64,000 nucleotides of DNA from Herbaspirillum sp. Sphag64 (GTDB taxonomy: Bacteria; Pseudomonadota; Gammaproteobacteria; Burkholderiales; Burkholderiaceae_D). The position numbers and the translations under genes are program-made. This document shows positions 39,556-49,823 of the stretch, piece by piece; position 1 is the first letter of the stretch; each line of letters starts with the position of its first letter. The notes beneath the pieces are model-generated. The model was not told the DNA's origin, did not search any database, and saw only the letters and a program-made list of their open reading frames with translations. The stretch is from NCBI RefSeq assembly GCF_014192645.1, contig NZ_JACHYE010000002.1:317259-381258 (forward strand), in the 5' to 3' direction.

Positions 39556-40752
39556 TTAGAATAAATCCAGCTGCGCCCGGTTTGCCGATTTGGCGGGTCG
39601 AGCCGGCGGGACAAAGGCACTGGCATCAAGCCGGTCAAACCAGCCACGCAACGCCAGCCGGTTACGCTGCACTGCTTTCTCGACACGCTGACGGATCAGA
39701 TCAGCCCACACACCTTCCCCTCGCATGCGCGTGGCAAAATCGGCATCGTAATCCTTGCCGCCGCGCATCTCGCGCAGGCGGTTCATGACCCGTGCGGCAC
39801 GCTCGGGAAAATACGTCTGCAACCACTGCTGGAACAGCGAGTTGACTTCCCATGGCAGACGCAACACGGTATAGCCGACACGGCAGGCACCGGCTTCGGC
39901 TGCGGCCGCAATAATGTGTTCGATCTCCGGTTCATTGATAAAGGGAATCACCGGCGCGATGCTGACACTGACGGGAATACCGGCCGCCGCCAGCGTGCGG
40001 ATCACGCGCAGACGTCGCTGCGGGCTGGCCGCACGTGGCTCAAGCCGACGCGCCAGGGCAGAATCAAGGGTGGCGATCGTCACTGCTGCAATACATTGGC
40101 GGCGCGCCGCCATCGGCGCCAGCAAGTCAATGTCGCGTTCGATCAGGGAGGACTTGGTAATGAGTGCGACCGGGTGAGCGCAGTCTGCAAGAATCTGCAA
40201 AATACCGCGCGTGATCCTCAGCTCGCGCTCGCACGGCTGGTAAGCGTCCGTGTTGATCCCAACGGTGATGGTGTCGGGACGGTAGCCGGGTTTGGACAGT
40301 TCGTGCAGCAATAATTCCGGCGCGTTGATCTTGGCAAAGATACGGCTCTCAAAATCGAGCCCCGGTGACAAACCCAGATAGCTATGGGTCGGTCTGGCGA
40401 AGCAGTAGACACAACCATGCTCGCAACCGCGATAGGGATTGAGTGATACGTCAAAAGGTAAATCAGGAGAGGTGTTGCGACTGAGAATGGAGCGCGCAGT
40501 CTCTGGGGTAACGATGGTACGCAGTGGCGGCGGGTCGATTTCTTGCTGATGATGATCAGCTTGATCCGCGCCCTCAGCCGAGGCCCAGCCATCATCAAAA
40601 TCAACCCGTTGCAGTACCTCATAGCGGCCTTGCATGTTGCTGACGGCACCCCTGCCCTTGATGCCGGTATAGGCCTGCGAGAACTGCTCGGCAGCACTCT
40701 CTCGCTTGCGCGCCGTCTGCAAGGGTACTCGCTTGAAACTGGACTTTCCCAT
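39556..40752 (-). CDS. Radical SAM protein, SplB/PA0069-like
   Basis: 398 residues from the ATG at 40752 (MGKSSFKRVPLQ); a GTG two codons upstream is possible, but AAGGTGAG is better spaced for the ATG. The radical SAM cluster motif is CEHGCVYC (CxxxCxxC) in NPYRGCEHGCVYCFARPTH, followed by ITKSSLIERDIDLL. It resembles the COG1533 group that includes spore photoproduct lyase, though most members have unknown substrates. A nearly perfect LexA box lies 28 bases upstream, so it is probably SOS-induced, which points to a DNA-damage role. Confidence 0.88.
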   Translation of the reverse strand: MGKSSFKRVPLQTARKRESAAEQFSQAYTGIKGRGAVSNMQGRYEVLQRVDFDDGWASAEGADQADHHQQEIDPPPLRTIVTPETARSILSRNTSPDLPFDVSLNPYRGCEHGCVYCFARPTHSYLGLSPGLDFESRIFAKINAPELLLHELSKPGYRPDTITVGINTDAYQPCERELRITRGILQILADCAHPVALITKSSLIERDIDLLAPMAARRQCIAAVTIATLDSALARRLEPRAASPQRRLRVIRTLAAAGIPVSVSIAPVIPFINEPEIEHIIAAAAEAGACRVGYTVLRLPWEVNSLFQQWLQTYFPERAARVMNRLREMRGGKDYDADFATRMRGEGVWADLIRQRVEKAVQRNRLALRGWFDRLDASAFVPPARPAKSANRAQLDLF

Positions 40753-40779
40753 GTGCACTCACCTTGCCACAACAAAATA

Positions 40780-40799
40780 TACTGTATATATAGACAGTA
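40780..40799 (-). promoter_or_regulatory. LexA (SOS) box upstream of the radical SAM gene
   Basis: TACTGTATATATAGACAGTA matches the E. coli consensus TACTGTATATATATACAGTA at 19 of 20 positions and has the core CTGT-N8-ACAG used in betaproteobacteria. The arms ATATACTGT/ACAGTATAT are perfect. It lies 27 bases before the radical SAM start. Confidence 0.85.
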
Positions 40800-40864
40800 T
40801 ATCTCATCAATGGGGGCAAGGGAGTATGTTGAATCCTGCCTTGGATCCTGACTTGAAACCGATT

Positions 40865-41215
<351 letters not shown>

Positions 41216-41313
41216 CTATAAGATCGCGCTAAACACGATTCAATTTATCAAAATTTCAGCTGCATTGCAGCATTTGCTGCACAACCATCCTTTGCTACAA
41301 CGGCTTCCTGCGG

Positions 41314-42927
41314 CTATTCTCTGAATTTGGACGTAATCGGATAGCGCCAGTCACGCCCGAATGCACGGTGGGTGATCCGGATGCCAACGGGTGCCTGGCG
41401 ACGCTTGTATTCGTTGATCTTGATCAGACGCGTGATGCGCTCAATATCCTCGATCCGATAACCGGCTGCTTCAATCTCGGCAATGCTGCGATTTTCTTCC
41501 ATGTACAGCTGCATGATGCCATCGAGTACCTCGTACGGTGGCAATGAATCCTGATCTTTTTGGTCGGGACGCAGTTCGGCCGAAGGCGCGCGCGTCAGAA
41601 TCCGCTCGGGAATCACTGGCGAAACACTGTTGCGGTAGGTACACAGACGATAGACCAGTGTCTTGGCAATATCCTTGATTACCGCAAAACCGCCCGCCAT
41701 GTCGCCGTACAGGGTGCAGTAACCGACGGCCATTTCGCTCTTGTTACCCGTAGTCAACACAATCGAGCCATATTTATTGGACATCGCCATGAGTAGCGTA
41801 CCGCGGATACGGGCCTGAATATTTTCTTCGGTGGTGTCTTCCTTGAGACCAGTGAATTCCTGCGCCAGCGTCTCGCGGAAGGCGGAGAAACAGGCATTGA
41901 TCGAGATTTCGTCGTAACGCACCTTGATCCGTTCAACCATGTCGCGCGAATCCAGCCAGGAAATATCAGCGGTATAAGGCGATGGCATCATGATGGCACG
42001 CACTTTGTCGGCACCCAGTGCATCGACAGCGATGGCCAGTGTCAGCGCCGAATCGACACCGCCGGACAAGCCGATCAACACGCTGGGGAAGCCATTTTTG
42101 CCGACATAATCACGCACGCCTAACACCAATGCCTGGTACACCTGAGCTTCGATCGACAGCACCGGCACCTGTGTGCCAGCCTGCACCGCAGCACCGTCAA
42201 AACTGATCAATTGCAGGTCTTCCTGAGCATGAGCCAGCGTCGCTACGACTTGCCCGGCAGCGTCCATGACGAAGGAATTACCGTCAAAAATCAATTCATC
42301 CTGGCCACCGACCAGATTGGCGAATACCAGCGGCAACCCCTGGCTGGTGACATTCGCACGCATCACCTCATGGCGCAGCGACTGCTTGTGCATGTGATAC
42401 GGCGAGCCATTGAGTACCAGCAGCACTTGGGCACCGCCTTCACGTGCCAGCGCCGGTGCCCGTGGCAACCAGGTGTCTTCACAGATGTTGATGCCGAAGC
42501 GGGTGCCCTTGACCTCGAATACCAGTGCCTGCTCACCACTTGTGAAATAACGCTTTTCGTCAAACACGCTATCGTTGGGCAACTCCAGCTTGTGATAGCT
42601 GCCGACAATCTGACCATTGCGCAATACTGATGCGGTATTGAACCGCACGCCATCTTGCAGGCTGGGGTGCCCCACCACCACACTGACATCGGTCAAGCTG
42701 GCCAGCTCAAGTGCGAGCTCACGCAACGCCGTATCGGATTTTGCGTAGAATGCCTGACGCAGCAGCAAATCCTCAGGTGGATAACCGACTAACGACAATT
42801 CAGGGGTAAGCACGATATCAGCGCCCTGTGCAGCGGCGCGACGGGCGAATTCAGCGATCTTGCTCCGATTGCCAGCAATTTCTCCAACGGTACTGTTGAT
42901 CTGGGCAATGGCGACTTTGACTAACAT
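41314..42927 (-). CDS. nadE: Glutamine-dependent NAD+ synthetase
   Basis: 537 residues from the ATG at 42927 (MLVKVAIAQINSTVGEIAGN); the frame runs 106 codons further, but that part overlaps the divergent gene and is not family-like. The N-terminal nitrilase-type amidase has the catalytic Glu in LTPELSLVGYPPEDLLLR and the Cys in NICEDTWLPR. The synthetase domain has the P-loop GLSGGVDSAL (about 285-294). Makes NAD+ from nicotinate adenine dinucleotide using glutamine ammonia. Confidence 0.95.
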   Translation of the reverse strand: MLVKVAIAQINSTVGEIAGNRSKIAEFARRAAAQGADIVLTPELSLVGYPPEDLLLRQAFYAKSDTALRELALELASLTDVSVVVGHPSLQDGVRFNTASVLRNGQIVGSYHKLELPNDSVFDEKRYFTSGEQALVFEVKGTRFGINICEDTWLPRAPALAREGGAQVLLVLNGSPYHMHKQSLRHEVMRANVTSQGLPLVFANLVGGQDELIFDGNSFVMDAAGQVVATLAHAQEDLQLISFDGAAVQAGTQVPVLSIEAQVYQALVLGVRDYVGKNGFPSVLIGLSGGVDSALTLAIAVDALGADKVRAIMMPSPYTADISWLDSRDMVERIKVRYDEISINACFSAFRETLAQEFTGLKEDTTEENIQARIRGTLLMAMSNKYGSIVLTTGNKSEMAVGYCTLYGDMAGGFAVIKDIAKTLVYRLCTYRNSVSPVIPERILTRAPSAELRPDQKDQDSLPPYEVLDGIMQLYMEENRSIAEIEAAGYRIEDIERITRLIKINEYKRRQAPVGIRITHRAFGRDWRYPITSKFRE

Positions 42928-42999
42928 GATGGCGACAAGTAAGAAGATGACGAATGAAAAAAACCGCATGCTGAATCTGGTTGCACGGAGCACCCGGCC

Positions 43000-44244
43000 G
43001 TGAAAGACAAAGGTGCAACCGACACGGTGGCAAGCGCAAAGGGCGATGTGCAGCCAAATACGAAACCAGAAGCGCATTATCGCATGCGAATCATTTCTTC
43101 TCTGGACGAAGTCGGCGCCGACGCCTGGGATGCACTGATTGCCTTGCAAGCCCCGGCTGATCGAACACCCTTCCTGTCCTACGCCTTCTTGCATGCATTG
43201 CATGAAAGCGGTTCTGCCAGCGCTGACACCGGCTGGGAACCGCACTACCTGACCCTATGGCAAGGACCGTCTGCGCACGCGACACTGGCTGCCGCCATGC
43301 CGCTTTACCTGAAGTCGCATTCGTATGGTGAATATGTATTCGACTGGGCCTGGGCCGACGCTTACGAGCGCAATGGTCTGCCCTACTATCCCAAGCTACT
43401 GTCAGCGATCCCCTTCACACCGGTCACCGGTGGCCGCCTGCTGGCGGTGGATGATCCCGCCCGTAGCGCACTGATCTCAGCGTTAGGTCAACTGCAGTTA
43501 GCTGCGAAGACCTCCTCTACCCATATCCTGTATCCACCTCAGGCGCAGGCAGAACAACTGGCCGAGGCAGGCTTCCTGCTCCGTAGCGGGGTGCAGTTCC
43601 ACTGGCACAATCAAGGTTACCGGAATTTTGAGGAATTCTTATCGACGCTAGAGCGCAAGAAGCGCAAGAATATTCTGGCAGAGCGCCGCAAGGTCAGTGA
43701 TGCCGGCATCCGTTTCCGACACCTGTCCGGTACGCAGGCGAGTGAGGCTGACTGGCGCTTTTTTCATCGCTGCTACCGCCACACGTATGCAGCGCATCAT
43801 TCCAGCCCTTACCTGAATCTGGATTTCTTCCTGCGCATTGCCGCGACGATGCCACAGCATCTGTTGCTGACGGTGGCCTACCGCGATGGTGAGTCGTCTC
43901 AGACCGCCCAGCCCATTGCCGCATCGCTGGTCCTGCATGATGCCGAGCGTCTCTACGGGCGCTACTGGGGAGCGCTGGAAGAAGTACCCTGCCTGCATTT
44001 TGAAACCGCTTACTATCAGCCGCTGGAATTCTGCATTGCGCATGGCATCGAATGGTTTGAAGGTGGCGCGCAGGGTGAACATAAAATGGCCCGCGGTTTT
44101 TTGCCACAGAAAACCTGGTCGGCGCATTGGCTAGCGCATCCGGCCTTTGCCGACGCCATCGAACGCTTCCTGGAGCGCGAAGGCGGCGGCATCGACAACT
44201 ATCTCAATGAGCTCAACGAGCACAATCCATTTCGACGGTCTTGA
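43000..44244 (+). CDS. GNAT/FemAB-like protein (DUF482, COG3146 type)
   Basis: 414 residues from a GTG at 43000 with GGAG nine bases upstream; an ATG at 43084 (MRIISSLDEVGADAWD) would give 386 residues and is the family-like start. Typical blocks are FLSYAFLHALHESGSA, LERKKRKNILAERRKV and LEFCIAHGIEWFEGGAQGEH. The family has an acyl-CoA N-acyltransferase fold; the substrate is unknown, although it is often annotated as peptidoglycan-related. Divergent from nadE. Confidence 0.82.
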   Translation: MKDKGATDTVASAKGDVQPNTKPEAHYRMRIISSLDEVGADAWDALIALQAPADRTPFLSYAFLHALHESGSASADTGWEPHYLTLWQGPSAHATLAAAMPLYLKSHSYGEYVFDWAWADAYERNGLPYYPKLLSAIPFTPVTGGRLLAVDDPARSALISALGQLQLAAKTSSTHILYPPQAQAEQLAEAGFLLRSGVQFHWHNQGYRNFEEFLSTLERKKRKNILAERRKVSDAGIRFRHLSGTQASEADWRFFHRCYRHTYAAHHSSPYLNLDFFLRIAATMPQHLLLTVAYRDGESSQTAQPIAASLVLHDAERLYGRYWGALEEVPCLHFETAYYQPLEFCIAHGIEWFEGGAQGEHKMARGFLPQKTWSAHWLAHPAFADAIERFLEREGGGIDNYLNELNEHNPFRRS

Positions 44245-44419
44245 GAGGACAGCGGTGGCAGCGCTGACAGCTGTGGCTTTGCGATCAAGCTGGATACTTA
44301 ATACCTAAAAGACAGCAACTTTAGAACACGTCCTATATTTATTTGCCAATACCTCTCTTAGCATTCGCCTTCTTTTACGTTGCTCCAACGTGACCCAAGA
44401 ATGCATTCCAGAGAGGACC

Positions 44420-46072
44420 ATGGCTACTATCAAACGCATTATTCCACCGCGCATTCTCAAAAGCGGTGTAGTCGAATATCACTCTGTCACCTCGCCGCCA
44501 GATGACAGCATCGCCATGTGCCACAAGGTACCCGACCGGATTATCCCGGTGATCTTTGTGCCGGGCGTGATGGGATCGAATTTGCAATCGATTACCAAGA
44601 ACAAGGGTGGAAAATCAAATCCGGTATGGCTGGTCAACAGTACTCTCGGTGTCGCATTAAGCTGGGCTTTTCAAGGTGCGGAGCGACGCAAAAGTCTTCT
44701 TGACCCTGCCAAAACCGAACTCTACCGTGCTGGCGATTTACCAGCGGACGCGGCTCCACGCGGTGTGTTCCATACCCACCCAGCACCGACTCAGGAAGAA
44801 ATTGATCAGGAGCTACGGCGGCGTGGCTGGGGTGAAGTTTCTCATCTGAGTTACGGCCCCTGGCTCAAATGGCTGGAAGAAAGTCTCAACGACGCCGACT
44901 ACAGCAAGTCTGGAATGGAATATGCCAGCAGCGGTTTGCGTCCACGATTGATGAAGGAACTGGTCGCCAATGCACCCGGGATTGAACCACTCACCTTTGA
45001 TGAAGTCGGGCTGTCCTACCGCTATCAGTTTCCGGTGCATGCGGTCGGCTACAACTGGCTGCAATCAAACAGCGATTCAGCGACCCGGCTAGAAGCCAAG
45101 ATTGATGAATTCATCGCCTATTACAACAGGACCTATGTCTGTCAAAACGTGATCCTGGTCACCCACTCGATGGGGGGGCTGGTGGCGCGTTACTGTACTC
45201 AAGTACGCAAGCAACAGGGTAAGGTATTGGGTGTGGTACATGGCGTCATGCCAGCAACAGGTGCTGCTACCGCCTACAAACGTGTAAAAGCCGGTGTCGA
45301 AGGAGTTGCCGGCATTGTGGTCGGTGATGACGCTGCAAAAGTCACCGCCGTGTTTGCGCAGGCACCCGGTCCATTGCAACTGCTGCCCAGCAGAGAGTAT
45401 GGCAACGGCTGGCTCAAGATCAAAAATGGGGATCAGCGCATTAGTTTGCCGCTGCACAATGATCCTTATGGTGAGATCTATACCGTACGCGGGAAATGGT
45501 GGGGACTCATTGATGACAAGCTGATTAATCCTTCGGATCCAAGAAAGAAAACGCTGGATTCAGATTGGGCGGCATTTGAAACACTCATTGATAAGCCAGT
45601 AAGTCAATTTCACGACGCCATCGCCCACCGCTACCATCCCGTCACCTATGCCTTCTATGGCGACGACAAGGCACACAGCACTTGGGGAGACGTCCTATGG
45701 GAGCGCAAGCCCACCCTTGCTACGGGTAAGTTGAATATCGTCAAGCCCAGTGAGGATATCCAGGGCAGCCGCGTGCTACACGACTCTGGACAAGGCCAGC
45801 AAGTGCTCTGGCTTAAAACAGGTAATACTGCCATGCCAAGCGTATTCACCCTCGCAGAAGCCAATGAACATGGTGACGGCACGGTACCAATCCGCTCCGG
45901 CAAAGCACCGCAAGGGAAAGTCAGAGTTTGCGTAGGCTATCCCGGGGTCGAACACGAAGGTGCCTACAAAGAGGAAAAACAACGTCTGTTCACCTTGTGG
46001 TCCATCGTCAAGATTGCCCAACAGGTCAAGCCCCCCTTGCGTTATGAGATCGACGGAGATTGTCCGCCATGA
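44420..46072 (+). CDS. Alpha/beta-hydrolase, probable T6SS lipase effector (Tle type)
   Basis: 550 residues from the ATG at 44420 (MATIKRIIPPRILKSG) after GAGAGG; a GTG ten codons upstream is an alternative. The oxyanion region is IPVIFVPGVMGSNLQ and the nucleophile elbow is VTHSMGGLVARY, with Ser250 in a TxSxG rather than GxSxG setting. Later blocks HGDGTVPIRSGKAP and EHEGAYKEE could carry the acid and His. No signal peptide. Its stop overlaps (ATGA) the start of a Tli4-like lipoprotein, and a second such gene follows. Tli4 proteins are immunity partners of Tle4 phospholipases, so this is most likely a T6SS phospholipase. Substrate not shown. Confidence 0.8.
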   Translation: MATIKRIIPPRILKSGVVEYHSVTSPPDDSIAMCHKVPDRIIPVIFVPGVMGSNLQSITKNKGGKSNPVWLVNSTLGVALSWAFQGAERRKSLLDPAKTELYRAGDLPADAAPRGVFHTHPAPTQEEIDQELRRRGWGEVSHLSYGPWLKWLEESLNDADYSKSGMEYASSGLRPRLMKELVANAPGIEPLTFDEVGLSYRYQFPVHAVGYNWLQSNSDSATRLEAKIDEFIAYYNRTYVCQNVILVTHSMGGLVARYCTQVRKQQGKVLGVVHGVMPATGAATAYKRVKAGVEGVAGIVVGDDAAKVTAVFAQAPGPLQLLPSREYGNGWLKIKNGDQRISLPLHNDPYGEIYTVRGKWWGLIDDKLINPSDPRKKTLDSDWAAFETLIDKPVSQFHDAIAHRYHPVTYAFYGDDKAHSTWGDVLWERKPTLATGKLNIVKPSEDIQGSRVLHDSGQGQQVLWLKTGNTAMPSVFTLAEANEHGDGTVPIRSGKAPQGKVRVCVGYPGVEHEGAYKEEKQRLFTLWSIVKIAQQVKPPLRYEIDGDCPP

Positions 46073-47463
46073 CATTACGCCCTCTTCTACAAACCATCTT
46101 TGCACTGAGCCTGATGCTCTCACTCAGTGCCTGCCAACCAGCCCCCTTGACTGCACAGGAGCACGCTACCGTGACCGAACTCACTACCGACATGAAGACC
46201 CATTGCGTAGGTCGCTATCTGATTGATATGCCTGCTGACATCGAGGCCTATGGCACCGCTAAATTGCGTGGCATCGATGCCAAAGTGGAAGCGATGACAC
46301 AAGAGGAATTTCTTCATGGAATGCGAAAACGGGAAGCCGAGTTAAAAGCGACAAAGAGCTTGCTTGGCTACCAGTTTTTGTACGGCGACAAAGAATATCC
46401 TATCCCCGGATCAAGCACGAAACAATTAAGGTCCAGAGACATTTGGCATTTCATTTCGCTTGGTAGTGACGGTGAGCCAAGTGATGCCAATCGCGTTATT
46501 GAGGCATATAAATGGGATCGTGGTTATCGCATCAAGCTCAAAATAGAGGGGTCAGACTTTGCAATGTCGCGTCATAAAGACGAGCCATGGGTTAAGAAGA
46601 AATCGAAGGAAAGCCAAAACGATGTTCCCAGCAAACTCCAAGCCGTCCTCAGCATGCTATATCGGTTCCGCGCACTGGAACCGGGCGAAATCCCGAAAGA
46701 TCCTGGCGTCTGCCTGACCGGCGGCTTTATCCAGACCAGCATTGTTGACCAGGAGGAAGTTTCGATAGAATTCCGATTGAAGCAATATCAAGATGTGTTT
46801 TTTGAATTCGATACGAATACCAACCTTACGGAAAAAGACACCCTGTTACAGCGCGGCAGCCAGATCAATGCAGCCCTTAAAAGTCGTGATGGCAAAACGC
46901 TACGCAAGGGAAGTCTGGATTCCAAGGACTTGCCAACAGCCGAGGAATGGCTTGCTTCTGCAAGAATGCACGCAGGTGCACTCGGTCATTTCTTCATGCT
47001 GGAAGCCAACTCGCTCAACGACAGCGCTAAAACGCCTTTGCTTTCCTTCAATATGGAAACAGGTGTATTCGAAAAATACCAAAAAAACATTCCAGAGCAT
47101 GCCTCACTGACTGAAGGCGAAGCAATCGCTGTCTGGGATGCCATCTCCCGCTCAATCCGCATGCGTCCGGAAGCGATGGACTTCAAGACAGTAGTACTTC
47201 CCCGTTCGACACTCACGGTACCTATCGTCAGCAGTGGACAGCCTTGCCCGGAGAGCGGTCACTGGATTACCAGGTGCGATGGCGAACCCTATTCCCGGCT
47301 TGTTTTCAAGGGCAATCTCATGCCCTCCATTGCGGTCATGCAAGCAGTTCCCTATCGCTGGTTACCTACCCGCATCAATACCTGGCTGGCGCAACGACAA
47401 CGCCTGCCTACGATACAGGTCGAGCGTGAAGTGCGCTGGATTCTGCAGACGTTCTTGGAATAG
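46069..47463 (+). CDS. Tli4-like immunity lipoprotein, copy 1
   Basis: 464 residues from the ATG at 46069, overlapping the lipase stop by ATGA. It has a lipoprotein signal with lipobox LSAC and Cys22. The start of the mature domain, MKTHCVGRYLIDMPADIEAY, is the pattern of Tli4 immunity proteins. A C-terminal domain (LTEGEAIAVWDAISRSIRMR; CPESGHWITRCDGEP) follows. It should sit on the periplasmic face and protect against the adjacent lipase. Overlapping genes support a cognate pair. Confidence 0.85.
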   Translation: MTLRPLLQTIFALSLMLSLSACQPAPLTAQEHATVTELTTDMKTHCVGRYLIDMPADIEAYGTAKLRGIDAKVEAMTQEEFLHGMRKREAELKATKSLLGYQFLYGDKEYPIPGSSTKQLRSRDIWHFISLGSDGEPSDANRVIEAYKWDRGYRIKLKIEGSDFAMSRHKDEPWVKKKSKESQNDVPSKLQAVLSMLYRFRALEPGEIPKDPGVCLTGGFIQTSIVDQEEVSIEFRLKQYQDVFFEFDTNTNLTEKDTLLQRGSQINAALKSRDGKTLRKGSLDSKDLPTAEEWLASARMHAGALGHFFMLEANSLNDSAKTPLLSFNMETGVFEKYQKNIPEHASLTEGEAIAVWDAISRSIRMRPEAMDFKTVVLPRSTLTVPIVSSGQPCPESGHWITRCDGEPYSRLVFKGNLMPSIAVMQAVPYRWLPTRINTWLAQRQRLPTIQVEREVRWILQTFLE

Positions 47464-47539
47464 TGGATAACACTCTCAGTGCTTGTTCGCCGTAGTGTTC
47501 CGTCACCTGACATTGATGCATTTTATTTTTATCGCCGCC

Positions 47540-48934
47540 ATGACATTGCCCCCTCTTTTAAAAACCATGTGTGCACTGAGTCTGATGCTCTCACTCAGTG
47601 CCTGCCAACCAGCACCCTTGACCGCACAGGAGCACGCTACCGTGACCGAACTCACTACCGACATGAAGACCCATTGCGTGGGCCGTTATCTGATTGACAT
47701 GCCTGCTGACATCGAGGCTTATGGCAACGCTAAATTGCGTGGCATCGATGTCAAAGTGGAAGCGATGACACAAGAGGAATTTCTTCATGGAATGCGAAAA
47801 CGGGAAGCCGAGTTGAAAACAACCAAGAACGTGTTCAAGTACCAATTTCTTTACGGCGACAAAGAATATCCCGTCCCAGGGGAAAGCACTGAGAAATTAA
47901 GATCAAAAGGTATTTGGCATTTCATTTCGCTGGGAAGCTATGCGGATCCGGGAGATACCAAACGCGTGATCGAGGCGTATAAATGGGATCGTGGTTATCG
48001 CATCAAGTTAAAAATAGAGGGTGCGGATTTTGCAATGTCTAGTGACAAAGATGAGCCATGGATTCAAGAAATGTCGAAAGAGGAGCAAAACGATGTTCCC
48101 AGCAAACTACAAGCCGTCCTCAGCATGCTATATCGGTTCCGCGCACTGGAGCCGGGCGAAATCCCGAAAGATCCTGGTGTCTGTCTGACCGGCGGCTTTA
48201 TCCAGACCAGCATTTTTGACCAGGAGGAAGTCTCGATAGAATTCCGATTGAAGCAATATCGAGATGTGTTTTTTGAATTCGATACGAATACCAACCTTAC
48301 GGAAAAAGATACCCTGCTACAGCGCGGCAGCCAGATTAAGGCTGCCCTTAAAAGCCGTGATGGCAAGACCCTACGCAAGGGAAATCTGGATTCAAAGGAC
48401 TTGCCAACAGCCGAGGAATGGCTGGCTTCTGCCAGGATGCACGCAGGTGCACTCGGTCATTTCTTCATGCTGGAAGCCAACTCACGCAACAACAACGCTA
48501 AAACGCCTTTGCTTTCCTTCAATATGGAAACAGGTGTATTCGACATAGATCAAGTGGACCGACCAGAGCATGCCTCATTGACTGAAGGCGAAGCAATCGC
48601 TGTCTGGGATGCCATCTCCCGCTCGATCCGCATGCGTCCGGAAGCGATGGACTTCAAGACGGTAGTACTACCCAGGTCGACACTCACGGTACCCATCGTC
48701 AGCAGTGGAGAGCCTTGTCCGGAGAGCGGTCACTGGATTACCAGGTGCGATGGCGAACCCTATTCCCGGCTGGTTTTCAAGGGCAATCTCATGCCCTCCA
48801 TTGCGGTCATGCAAGCAGTTCCCTATCGCTGGTTACCTAAGCGCATCAATACCTGGCTGGCACAACGACAACGCCTGCCAACGATACAGGTCGAGCGTGA
48901 AGTGCGCTGGATTCTGCAAACGTTTCTGGAATAA
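47540..48934 (+). CDS. Tli4-like immunity lipoprotein, copy 2
   Basis: 464 residues from the ATG at 47540 (MTLPPLLKTMCALSLMLSLS), aligned with copy 1; longer in-frame starts exist at 47483 and 47516. Cys22 in LSAC is kept. It is nearly identical to copy 1 except for patches around residues 95-160 (KTTKNVFKYQF; SYADPGDTKRVIE; MSSDKDEPWIQEM) and around residue 340 (FDIDQVDRPEH versus FEKYQKNIPEH). A recent tandem duplication with local divergence, possibly widening protection to related lipases. Confidence 0.85.
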   Translation: MTLPPLLKTMCALSLMLSLSACQPAPLTAQEHATVTELTTDMKTHCVGRYLIDMPADIEAYGNAKLRGIDVKVEAMTQEEFLHGMRKREAELKTTKNVFKYQFLYGDKEYPVPGESTEKLRSKGIWHFISLGSYADPGDTKRVIEAYKWDRGYRIKLKIEGADFAMSSDKDEPWIQEMSKEEQNDVPSKLQAVLSMLYRFRALEPGEIPKDPGVCLTGGFIQTSIFDQEEVSIEFRLKQYRDVFFEFDTNTNLTEKDTLLQRGSQIKAALKSRDGKTLRKGNLDSKDLPTAEEWLASARMHAGALGHFFMLEANSRNNNAKTPLLSFNMETGVFDIDQVDRPEHASLTEGEAIAVWDAISRSIRMRPEAMDFKTVVLPRSTLTVPIVSSGEPCPESGHWITRCDGEPYSRLVFKGNLMPSIAVMQAVPYRWLPKRINTWLAQRQRLPTIQVEREVRWILQTFLE

Positions 48935-48976
48935 GGGAAGACATATCGGGCAAGACCAACTTCGCTCAATATGTTG

Positions 48977-48999
48977 TCTCCCCCAAAAATAGGGGGAGA
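48977..48999 (+). terminator. GC-rich hairpin after the Tli4 genes
   Basis: TCTCCCCC (48977-48984) pairs with GGGGGAGA (48992-48999) around an AAAAATA loop. It starts 43 bases after the second Tli4 stop. No T-run follows, so the terminator function is tentative. Confidence 0.4.
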
Positions 49000-49084
49000 G
49001 TATTCAGGGGACATCGGGAGTTGATCCCACGCCTGAACGCACCCGAAAGTGCGCTTGTTTTAATGCAACCAAGCCGGAACAGAA

Positions 49085-49627
49085 TTACTTGGCTTCTTGC
49101 GCCTTGTTGTATGCCGCGACGCCTGCCAGGATTTCTGCCTTCGCCGACTCAGGGCCTTCCCAACCGTCAATCTTGACCCATTTACCCTTTTCCAGATCCT
49201 TGTAGTGTTCAAAGAAATGCTGGATCTGCTTCAGACGCAGTTCGTTCAGGTCTTCCGGCTTTTGCCAGTGGGTGTAGATTGGCAAGACCTTGTCCACTGG
49301 CACGGCCAGCAGTTTGGCATCGACGCCGGATTCGTCAGTCATCTTGAGCACGCCGATCGGACGGCAACGCACGACGACGCCTGGGAACAGCGGGAACGGT
49401 GTAATCACCAGTACGTCAACCGGATCACCATCTTCCGACAGAGTTTGCGGGATATAACCGTAGTTACATGGGTAGTGCATTGCGGTGCCCATGAAACGGT
49501 CAACAAAAATCGCACCGCTGTCCTTGTCCACTTCGTACTTGATTGGATCGGCATTCATCGGAATTTCGATAATCACGTTGAAGTCGTTAGGCAAATCGCG
49601 GCCGGATGGGACGTTATTGAGGCTCAT
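49085..49627 (-). CDS. ppa: Inorganic pyrophosphatase
   Basis: 180 residues from the ATG at 49627 ([20 protein letters not shown]). Family I soluble pyrophosphatase: the metal-binding motif [11 protein letters not shown] and [15 protein letters not shown] are intact. Splits pyrophosphate to drive biosynthesis. Five more in-frame codons upstream (to 49642) lack a ribosome site. Follows hemY on the same strand after about 200 bases, as in other Burkholderiales. Confidence 0.97.
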   Translation of the reverse strand: MSLNNVPSGRDLPNDFNVIIEIPMNADPIKYEVDKDSGAIFVDRFMGTAMHYPCNYGYIPQTLSEDGDPVDVLVITPFPLFPGVVVRCRPIGVLKMTDESGVDAKLLAVPVDKVLPIYTHWQKPEDLNELRLKQIQHFFEHYKDLEKGKWVKIDGWEGPESAKAEILAGVAAYNKAQEAK

Positions 49628-49823
49628 GGTGCTTTCTCGCAAAGAATGGAAAGAGGAAAAATGCAGAATTTCAAATTTTCAGAACTGCAGAATTATAGCC
49701 GCTTTCAGCGCCAAAGCCCGAATCTGCAAGACGTTAAGGGGGATGAGCAAGTGAGGGGAGCTTAACAAAACGGCCGCTTGATAAAGGCAGCCGTGAATAA
49801 AATATACAAAATATCTACGAGGC

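Noticed and set aside
42928..43245. N-terminal extension of nadE
   Set aside because: Overlaps the divergent acyltransferase-like gene; conserved NadE sequence starts at 42927.
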